A stretch of DNA of 64,000 nucleotides from Bradyrhizobium sp. CCBAU 51627. Lineage in GTDB: Bacteria > Pseudomonadota > Alphaproteobacteria > Rhizobiales > Xanthobacteraceae. A program made the translations under genes and the position numbers. The notes under the pieces were generated by a model. The model worked only from the letters and a program-made list of their open reading frames with translations, had not been told where the DNA came from and made no database searches. This document shows, in pieces, positions 58,246 to 64,000 of this stretch. The first letter of the stretch is position 1. Every line of letters starts with the position of its first letter. The stretch is from positions 170,053 to 234,052 of the forward strand of contig NZ_LBJG01000090.1 in NCBI RefSeq assembly GCF_028128765.1. Direction: 5' to 3'.

Positions 58246-58730
58246 CTCGCGGGGGCTTCCTCATCGCCCGCCCGATGCCCCGCAACCCGCTCGTCAGCGC
58301 GGCGCAGCCGCCGGCACAGCTCGCGATTGATGTTCTGCAGGACGATCACATAGGCGTGGATGTCGGCCTTGTAGCAGGCGTAGAGCTTCTGGGCGGTCAG
58401 TTCGTACAGCACGGTCTCGCTTTCCGCGACGACGGTGGCGGAGCGGTTCTGCATTTCGATCAGCGTCATCTCGCCGAAGAAATCGCCGGGCTCCAGAGCG
58501 GAAAGCGGGATGACGCCGCCCGCGCTCGCGCGCTTGCTCACTGCCAGGCGGCCGGACTTGACGATGAACATCGAGCGTCCCGGCTCGCTTTCGGCGACAA
58601 CAGTCGCGCCGGCCTCGAAGCGGCGCTCGACCAGCATCGAGATCAAGAGGTCGAGACTCGCGTCCGACAGACCACCGAAAAACGGCGTCGCAAGCAGGAA
58701 GGCCTTCAGATCGGAAGAACTGGCGGTCAT
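58242..58730 (-). CDS. Stand-alone cyclic nucleotide-binding domain protein
   Basis: 162 residues: one cNMP-binding domain with FFGGLSDASLDLLISMLVER, SMFIVKSGRLAVSK and the phosphate-binding cassette GDFFGEMTLIEMQNRSATV (FGE...RSATV). No DNA-binding helix-turn-helix follows; instead a helical C-terminus (LYACYKADIHAYVIVLQNIN). It may bind cAMP or cGMP and act on a partner protein. Translation is coupled to the HAD gene by a 4-base overlap. The ATG at 58730 begins MTASSSDLKAF. Confidence 0.85.
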   Translation of the reverse strand: MTASSSDLKAFLLATPFFGGLSDASLDLLISMLVERRFEAGATVVAESEPGRSMFIVKSGRLAVSKRASAGGVIPLSALEPGDFFGEMTLIEMQNRSATVVAESETVLYELTAQKLYACYKADIHAYVIVLQNINRELCRRLRRADERVAGHRAGDEEAPAR

Positions 58731-58793
58731 GGCGCAAGCATATCCCCCGCCACCAACAGCGGCAATCGGCCCGCAGGATCCGTTCAAGCCATC

Positions 58794-59408
58794 CTACGCC
58801 CTCTCAGCCCGCAGCGTCCGCTTTCGCCAGAGATCGGCCATGACCTTAGCGGTCGCCGCAAGCACAGCCGCGCACAGCACCGCCTTCGAGATGGTCTCCA
58901 TCGTGCCCTCGATCAGCAGACAATGCACCACGCCTCCGACAACGATGACGATCGCGAGCGGGATATGGACGATGCGCCAGGTTCGCAGGCGCAGTCCCAG
59001 TCGCCGGCGCAGGCTCGCCAGCAGCGCCACAGCGAAGATCGCCCACATGGCGATCACGCCAAAGGGCGAAAACGGCGTCGGCGAGGAGAACGTGAGCGCG
59101 TCGATCATGTCCGGCGGGCTGGTGAACCAAAGGCCGGCGACGTGGATCACCACCGCGACGGCCAACGCGCCGCCGATCCAGTGATGGGCGCGCCTGCTGC
59201 GATAGGCCGACATTCCGGGCAGAACTCCGCCGATCAGCAGCGGCTGAACCAGCACGAGCGCGAGGGCAATGATGCCGGCGAAGCCAGCGAGAATATAGAC
59301 CGGACCGCGCCATGCCAGCTGCTCGCTCTCCGCTGCGAGCGCGATCGGCACGCCGATGGCCAGGACAAGGGCGGCCCAGATCAGGGATCTCCACCCCTTT
59401 GCTTGCAA
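58794..59408 (-). CDS. Ferric reductase-like transmembrane protein
   Basis: 204 residues with five to six membrane helices. His residues lie in pairs within helices: HHWIGGALAVAVVIHVAGLW and RIVHIPLAIVIVVGGVVHCL, as expected for haem b ligation in the ferric reductase-like/YedZ family. It probably passes electrons across the membrane. It is five bases after the stop of the Tat-exported transthyretin-like gene, so they likely form a unit. No flavin domain is attached. Confidence 0.85.
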   Translation of the reverse strand: MQAKGWRSLIWAALVLAIGVPIALAAESEQLAWRGPVYILAGFAGIIALALVLVQPLLIGGVLPGMSAYRSRRAHHWIGGALAVAVVIHVAGLWFTSPPDMIDALTFSSPTPFSPFGVIAMWAIFAVALLASLRRRLGLRLRTWRIVHIPLAIVIVVGGVVHCLLIEGTMETISKAVLCAAVLAATAKVMADLWRKRTLRAERA

Positions 59409-59413
59409 CGCGG

Positions 59414-59917
59414 TCAGACCGGCTGAAGCACGAAATGCGCCTCCAGGCTGGTGTCCTTTGCGCTCCGCATGATCGGCCGCAGGAACACGGTCTTGAACTC
59501 ACCGCTATCATAAGCGAGGTGGCCGTGCGGCTGGCCGAAGATCGGAATGATCTGCGGCATCTCGAGCCGGAACGCGCCATCCTTGTCGGTGAGCGTGGCG
59601 CCGTGACTCTGCGGTTCGTGCTCCTGACCTTCGACCGTGTGCGCCCAGATCTGGATGCGCTGCCCGGCGAGCGGCGCGCCGTCGCCGGCGCGGCGCACGG
59701 TGCCGCTCATCCAGAAGCCGCCCTTGCCGATCCGCTCCACGATCGGCGCACCCTTGCGATAATTGTTCGCGCCGCCCGTCATCGATTCCGTCGGTGCGAG
59801 GCCTCCTGCGCGCACGGGCAGCAGAAGCCCGGGAGCTCCTGACGCCAACAGTCCCGTTGCAAGGACGGAACCGCCGGCAGCGAGGAGGTTGCGGCGGCTG
59901 ATTACGACGATGGTCAT
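59414..59917 (-). CDS. Tat-exported dioxygenase-like (transthyretin-fold) protein
   Basis: 167 residues. The Tat motif SRRNLLAAGGSVLATGLL is followed by a beta-sandwich part (GGFWMSGTVRRAGDGAPLAG, then IQIWAHTVEGQ, TLTDKDGAFRLEMP, PHGHLAY) as in the C-terminal half of intradiol dioxygenases such as protocatechuate 3,4-dioxygenase. The His of PHGHLAY is retained, but I cannot see the full 2-Tyr/2-His iron site. It is encoded just before the ferric-reductase-like protein, which may supply electrons. Confidence 0.78.
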   Translation of the reverse strand: MTIVVISRRNLLAAGGSVLATGLLASGAPGLLLPVRAGGLAPTESMTGGANNYRKGAPIVERIGKGGFWMSGTVRRAGDGAPLAGQRIQIWAHTVEGQEHEPQSHGATLTDKDGAFRLEMPQIIPIFGQPHGHLAYDSGEFKTVFLRPIMRSAKDTSLEAHFVLQPV

Positions 59918-60059
59918 GTCAGGTCCTCCTGGCGACGGTGGCGCGACATGGAGGATACAACAACAGGCGTCAGACGCCCAGTTGAGGCAAAGGGCGGAAC
60001 GGGTCGCAATAACAGCGTTGTGAACGGGAATGCAGGCCAGGTTCGCTGGCTCGTTTGCC

Positions 60060-60150
60060 GCAGTTCGAAGAGCGAAGGCGAACCCATCGACGCGTTGTTC
60101 GATGACGATGCATGATATGGGTTTGGCTGCGCTCGCCCGCTCCTACGCGA
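60060..60150. repeat. Third-type inverted repeat (copy 2, degenerate)
   Basis: GAGCGAAGGCGAACCCATCG and ATGGGTTTGGCTGCGCTCGC are imperfect inverted arms, followed by TCCTACG. The layout matches the element at 57.5 kb. Confidence 0.65.
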
Positions 60151-60165
60151 CGACACGACACGCTG

Positions 60166-60345
60166 TGCGTCGATCGCAGGATCGGCGGCTATCCGATCCA
60201 GGTACTGTCGATCGAGGTCGGCGCGCGCCGCGAGCAGGAGGTGACGGAGATTCTGTTGCGGGAGACGCGGATCATCGAGCAGGCGATCCGCGCAGGCGTT
60301 CAGCGCTGCGAGAGCTCACGTGAGGCTGTCAATGAGCTGACGTGA
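60166..60345 (+). pseudogene. Short gene remnant, family unknown
   Basis: A frame with normal protein character (RIGGYPIQVLSIEVGARREQ, then EVTEILLRETRIIEQAIRAG) and a proper stop but no in-frame start after the repeat. It looks like the C-terminus of a helical protein whose 5' part was lost at the repeat. No family is recognised. Confidence 0.35.
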
Positions 60346-60400
60346 CGCGCCGTTTTGTGGCACAAGGGCCGCCATCGCCGACAGACCTTCGAGGCCACGC

Positions 60401-61696
60401 ATGCCTGCGCCAAAACCACCTGCCTTCGAGACCCTGAGCCTGCATGCGGGCCAGCATCCGGATCCCGCGACCGGGGCCCGCGCGGTGCCGATCTACCAGA
60501 CAACGTCCTACGTGTTCCAGGATTCCGACCACGCGGCGGCGCTGTTCAACCTGGAGCGCGCCGGTCACATCTATACGCGCATCTCCAATCCCACCACCGG
60601 CGTGCTGGAGGAGCGGCTTGCGGCGCTCGAAGGCGGCGTCGGCGCGATCTGCACCGCCAGCGGCATGGCGTCGCTGCATCTCGCCATCGCCACGCTGCTC
60701 AATGCCGGCGACCATATCGTGGCGTCGAGCTCGCTCTATGGCGGCACCATCAACCTGCTGGCGCATACGTTGCCACGCTTCGGCATCACCACGAGCTTCG
60801 TCAAGCCGCGCGACCTCGATGCATTCCGGAAAGCGATCAAGCCGAACACCAAGCTGGTGATTGGCGAGACCATCGGCAATCCCGGCCTCGAGGTCCTTGA
60901 TATTCCTGAGGTCGCGGCGATCGCGCACGAGGCAAAAATTCCGCTGCTGATCGACAACACCTTTGCCACGCCCTATCTCAGCCGACCGATCGAGCTCGGG
61001 GCCGACATCGTGATGCATTCGGCGACCAAATGGATCGGCGGTCACGGCATCGCAATCGGCGGCGCCATCGTCGACGGCGGCCGCTTCGACTGGCGCGCAT
61101 CGGGCAAGTTCGACGTGCTGACCGAGCCCTATGGCGGCTATCACGGCATCGTTTTCGACGAGCAGTTCGGCACCGCGGCGTTCATCATGCGGGCGCGCAC
61201 CGAGGGCCTGCGCGATTTCGGCGCCTGCCTGTCGCCGACCAACGCGTTCCAGCTGCTGCAGGGCGTCGAGACGCTCGGTGTGCGCATGGACCGTCACATG
61301 CAGAACACGCATCTGGTGCTGGAAGCATTGAAATCCAACAAGGCGGTGGACTGGGTGCTGCATCCCTCGCTGGAGAACCATCCCGACTATCAGCTGGCCA
61401 AGACGCTGCTGCCGCGCGGTGCGGGCTCGATCGTCTCCTTCGGCATCAAGGGCGGCCGGACCGCCGGGCGCAAGTTCATCGAGTCGCTGCGCATGATCAG
61501 CCATTTGGCCAATGTCGGGGACGCCAAGACGCTGGTGATCCACCCGGCGTCGACCACGCATCAGCAGATGGACGCCGAGCAGCTCAAGGCCGCGGGCATC
61601 GGCGAGGAGCTGGTGCGGCTGTCGGTCGGCATCGAGACCGCGTCCGACATCATCGACGATCTCGCGCAGGCGCTGCGCATCTCGCAGAAGGTTTGA
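60401..61696 (+). CDS. metY: O-acetylhomoserine sulfhydrylase
   Basis: 431 residues of the Cys/Met PLP family. The start PAFETLSLHAGQHPDPATGA, then RAVPIYQTTSYVF, is typical of MetY/O-acetylhomoserine aminocarboxypropyltransferase. The PLP lysine lies in MHSATKWIGGHG, and substrate-binding segments IYTRISNPTTGVLEERLAAL and the C-terminal LVRLSVGIE are intact. It makes homocysteine from O-acetylhomoserine and sulfide. No SAM riboswitch is visible in the 55 bases upstream. The hydrolase gene follows after four bases. Confidence 0.94.
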   Translation: MPAPKPPAFETLSLHAGQHPDPATGARAVPIYQTTSYVFQDSDHAAALFNLERAGHIYTRISNPTTGVLEERLAALEGGVGAICTASGMASLHLAIATLLNAGDHIVASSSLYGGTINLLAHTLPRFGITTSFVKPRDLDAFRKAIKPNTKLVIGETIGNPGLEVLDIPEVAAIAHEAKIPLLIDNTFATPYLSRPIELGADIVMHSATKWIGGHGIAIGGAIVDGGRFDWRASGKFDVLTEPYGGYHGIVFDEQFGTAAFIMRARTEGLRDFGACLSPTNAFQLLQGVETLGVRMDRHMQNTHLVLEALKSNKAVDWVLHPSLENHPDYQLAKTLLPRGAGSIVSFGIKGGRTAGRKFIESLRMISHLANVGDAKTLVIHPASTTHQQMDAEQLKAAGIGEELVRLSVGIETASDIIDDLAQALRISQKV

Positions 61697-61700
61697 CAGG

Positions 61701-62483
61701 ATGCAGCTCACCGTCAACGGCACTGACGTGTTCGTCGCAACCGGCGGCCGCGACTTCGACAAGGCGCTGCCCACGGTCGTCTTCCTCCACGGCGCCGGCT
61801 TCGATCATTCCACCTGGGCGCTGCATACGCGCTGGTTCGCCCATCACGGCTTTGGCGTGCTGGCCCCTGATCTGCCCGGGCACGGCCGCTCGGCCGGGCC
61901 ATCATTGGGAAGCATCGCCGAAATGGCCGACTGGACAGCGGCGCTGCTCGATGCGGCAGGAGCTGCGAAGGCTCACCTGATCGGCCATTCCATGGGATCG
62001 CTGATCTCGCTCGATACGGCTGCACGGCATCCCGACAGGGTCGCGGCGCTGAGTCTGATCGGCACGGCCGCGACCATGACGGTGGGCCCCGACCTGCTGA
62101 AGGCTGCCGAAGCCAACTCGCAGGATGCCAACGACATGGTGTCGATCTGGGGCCTCGGCTTCAACGCCGAGCTCGGCGGCAGCCTGGCGCCGGGCCTGTG
62201 GATGCATGGCGGCGCACAGGCGGTGTTGAAGCATTGCGCGCCGGGCGTGCTGTTCAAGGATCTGTCGGCCTGCAATGCTTATGCGAACGCGCTGACCGCG
62301 GCCGCGAGCGTGAAGGTGCCAACGACGCTCATCCTCGGCGAACGAGACATGATGACGCCGGCAAAGGCCGGCAAGACGCTCGCGGCGGCGATCCCGCACG
62401 CGAAGACGGTCGTGGTGCCGGGCGCGGGCCACATGATCATGGCCGAGCGCCCGGATGAACTGCTGGCGGCCTTGAGGAACTGA
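61701..62483 (+). CDS. Alpha/beta hydrolase
   Basis: 260 residues. VVFLHGAGFDHSTW gives the oxyanion region, GHSMGS the nucleophile, LGERDMMTP the acid and GAGHMIMAERP the His. The triad is complete. The substrate is unknown. Located four bases after metY, it is probably translated from the same transcript. This pairing recurs in Bradyrhizobium-type genomes (recollection), but I know of no link to methionine synthesis. Confidence 0.9.
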   Translation: MQLTVNGTDVFVATGGRDFDKALPTVVFLHGAGFDHSTWALHTRWFAHHGFGVLAPDLPGHGRSAGPSLGSIAEMADWTAALLDAAGAAKAHLIGHSMGSLISLDTAARHPDRVAALSLIGTAATMTVGPDLLKAAEANSQDANDMVSIWGLGFNAELGGSLAPGLWMHGGAQAVLKHCAPGVLFKDLSACNAYANALTAAASVKVPTTLILGERDMMTPAKAGKTLAAAIPHAKTVVVPGAGHMIMAERPDELLAALRN

Positions 62484-62551
62484 GCGGATCAATCGTCCGC
62501 GTCATGCGTTGCGGTCAGACATCCCTGTGACTCTCAGAGGGAACTCGACCC

Positions 62552-63055
62552 ATGCCAAGACAAGAAGTCATTCGTAAAGCGAAGCAGGACAAGCGCGCCG
62601 GCAAATCGGCCAGCACGCAGGCTGGCGAATTCGTCAAGGACGAGATCGACAAGATCCGGAAAGGCAGGCACGGCGCGCGCTCGACCAAGCAGGCGATTGC
62701 CATCGGCCTGTCCGAGGCGCGCCGCGCCGGCGTGGATCTGCCGCCGCCGCGCAAAGGGCGCACCAAGAAATCGACCCGCCGCAGCGCCAAATATGCCTAT
62801 GAGGCCGGCCAGGGCAAACGCACGCCAAAGCGGCGCCCGAAGGTGTCGCGCGCCGTCGAGAACGTCCTGAAGAAGGAGCCGCGTTCGACTGCATCGCGCA
62901 GCGCGCTGTCGAAGCAAGCCAAGAGCGCCGCAGGCCGTCGCAGCGCCGCGTCGCGTTCGGCTGCCGCGCGCAAGGCGAGCCGCACCAAGGGCCCCAAGGC
63001 CCGTTCCGCCGCCGCGAAGAAAGCGGCACGCACCAGGGCGCGCCGCAAGGGTTGA
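62552..63055 (+). CDS. DUF6496 domain basic Ala/Lys/Arg-rich protein
   Basis: 167 residues. The N-terminal ~60 residues (MPRQEVIRKAKQDKRAGKSA, GEFVKDEIDKIRKG, RSTKQAIAIGLSEARRAGV) are the DUF6496 pattern. The rest is a histone H1-like low-complexity tail of Lys, Arg, Ala, Ser (SRSAAARKASRTKGPKARS). It probably binds nucleic acid. It may be expressed in stress or stationary phase, but this is inference. It is a single gene between the hydrolase and SDR. Confidence 0.85.
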   Translation: MPRQEVIRKAKQDKRAGKSASTQAGEFVKDEIDKIRKGRHGARSTKQAIAIGLSEARRAGVDLPPPRKGRTKKSTRRSAKYAYEAGQGKRTPKRRPKVSRAVENVLKKEPRSTASRSALSKQAKSAAGRRSAASRSAAARKASRTKGPKARSAAAKKAARTRARRKG

Positions 63056-63136
63056 TGTCGTGTAGCGGCCTTGTGAGTTGAACGCAGGTTGTTGCCGGCT
63101 GACGATCCGATCGTCATTGGATCGATCGGAGTTTTC

Positions 63137-63868
63137 ATGTCAGAGACCCTCAAGGGGCGCGTCGCGCTCGTCACCGGCGGCTCGCGCGGGATCGGTGCGG
63201 CCGTCTGCCGGGCGTTGGCAGGGGCCGGCGTGGCCGTCGCGATCAACTGCCGCGAAAGAATCGGACAGGCCGAGAAGCTGGCGGGCGAGATCAGCCAGCA
63301 GGGCGGACGCGCCATTGTCGCCGCTGCCGATGTCTCGCAGCAGGGCGCCGTGACCAGCATGATCGAGCACGTCGCGGCCGGGCTCGGGCCCATCGACATC
63401 CTCGTCAACAATGCCGGTATCGCCATCACCCGCGGCATCGACGATCTCACCGAGGACGATTTCGACCGCACCATCCTGGTCAATCTGAAATCCGCCTTTC
63501 TGTGCACGCAGGCGGTGCTGCCGTCGATGCGCGCGCGCAAGTGGGGCCGCATCGTCAACATCTCGTCGGGTGCTGCGCGCGGGGCTGGCTCGATCGGCCC
63601 GCATTACAACGCCTCCAAGGCCGGCATGGAAGGGCTCACCCGCGGTTATGCGGCACGGCTGGTCAAGGAGGGCATTACCGTCAACGCGGTGGCGCCGTCG
63701 CTGATCGAGACCGACATGATGAGCGGCCAGCCGCAACTCATCAGCCGCATCCCGCTCGGCCGGTTCGGCACCGCGGACGAGGTGGCGAAGGCCGTGATGC
63801 TGCTGGTCGACAACGCCTACATGACCGGGCAGACGATCGCGCTGAGCGGCGGGATGGCGTTTAATTAG
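63137..63868 (+). CDS. SDR family 3-oxoacyl-ACP reductase-like enzyme
   Basis: 243 residues with a perfect classical SDR set: GRVALVTGGSRGIGAAVCRA, ILVNNAGI, INISSG with the catalytic Ser, YNASKAG (YxxxK), and the C-terminal GQTIALSGGMAFN. The overall form is FabG/acetoacetyl-CoA reductase-like. GGAG lies five bases before the ATG at 63137. The substrate is not determined by sequence; as it is far from fatty-acid synthesis genes, a role in polyhydroxyalkanoate or general reduction is possible. Confidence 0.9.
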   Translation: MSETLKGRVALVTGGSRGIGAAVCRALAGAGVAVAINCRERIGQAEKLAGEISQQGGRAIVAAADVSQQGAVTSMIEHVAAGLGPIDILVNNAGIAITRGIDDLTEDDFDRTILVNLKSAFLCTQAVLPSMRARKWGRIVNISSGAARGAGSIGPHYNASKAGMEGLTRGYAARLVKEGITVNAVAPSLIETDMMSGQPQLISRIPLGRFGTADEVAKAVMLLVDNAYMTGQTIALSGGMAFN

Positions 63869-63889
63869 GGGGCGTGGCGGGCGCGACGC

Positions 63890-63932
63890 GTCTCCCCTTG
63901 TGGGAGAAGGTGGCGCGAAGCGCCGGATGAGC
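63890..63932. repeat. Short intergenic repeat at the right edge
   Basis: CTCCCCTTGTGGGAGAAGGT followed by GGCGCGAAGCGCCGGATGAG has two short hairpins and is a common rhizobial intergenic repeat. The final 70 bases of the window show no gene. Confidence 0.55.
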
Positions 63933-64000
63933 GACTATCTCTGTTGTCAAGTTGCATTAGCGTAGGTGGTACGCGCATCGCGAGCTTTGGCGTTGAGGCG

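Noticed and set aside
60346..60400. SAM-type riboswitch before the O-acetylhomoserine sulfhydrylase gene
   Set aside because: The 55 bases upstream show no SAM-I or SAM-II core or suitable hairpins.
1..64000. CRISPR array, prophage, transposase or integrase genes
   Set aside because: No regularly spaced direct repeats, phage structural genes or recombinase motifs were seen on either strand.

Overview
The window looks like chromosomal DNA of a Bradyrhizobium-type alphaproteobacterium. It has high GC, short gene spacing with many ATGA/GTGA stop-start overlaps, a hisD-UPF0262-phosphatase-maf-yacG block typical of Rhizobiales, ureide-catabolism genes, and several families of palindromic intergenic repeats of the kind common in Bradyrhizobium genomes. 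The genus is an inference from gene content and style; no rRNA gene is present.

From 1 to 29.7 kb lies ordinary metabolic backbone. It holds a TAXI-type TRAP transporter operon with an SDR dehydrogenase, small secreted proteins, an aldo/keto reductase - TPR protein - CoA-transferase-fold cluster, an acyl-CoA ligase, a GGDEF-EAL protein, an amine oxidase group, a DUF1326/DUF2182 pair, and a dctA-allA-allE ureide operon facing a LysR gene. A truncated oleate hydratase and a few short remnants show local decay.

From about 31.2 to 47.9 kb lies the most interesting part: two apparent islands in tandem, ending at tRNA-Phe (47893-47968, minus). Degenerate copies of the tRNA 3' end lie at 31.2 kb and 38.7 kb in the same orientation, like old attachment sites. 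The first segment (31.3-38.5 kb) carries a complete N-type F1Fo-ATPase operon (atpD C Q R B E F A G), led by a SpoIIAA-like gene and a perfect TTGAC-N4-GTCAA box. The second segment (38.9-47.8 kb) appears to be a fluoride-response island. Three sequences match the fluoride (crcB) riboswitch, each with P1, P2 and the GGAGU/ACUCC pseudoknot. They head three transcription units: a CPA2 antiporter - universal stress protein - DUF190 unit; a pair of MutS-like ATPases; and a small ORF - unknown protein - Nudix hydrolase - enolase unit. A histidine phosphatase lies among them. No CrcB/Fluc or CLC-F fluoride exporter is visible in the window, so the island seems built to tolerate fluoride (enolase is a classic fluoride target) rather than only to expel it. 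In two of the three units the riboswitch-controlled ribosome binding site seems to serve a short ORF whose stop overlaps the next gene's start.

From 48 to 64 kb the backbone resumes: yacG, maf, a low-molecular-weight phosphatase, UPF0262, hisD and DUF2948, then hydrolase and membrane genes, a cyclic-nucleotide-domain/thioredoxin-reductase-like fusion, tRNA-Thr(GGT) followed by a repeat-rich kilobase, a HAD/cNMP pair, a ferric-reductase-like membrane protein with a Tat-exported partner, an O-acetylhomoserine sulfhydrylase, a DUF6496 basic protein and an SDR reductase. No rRNA, CRISPR array, integrase or transposase gene was found.
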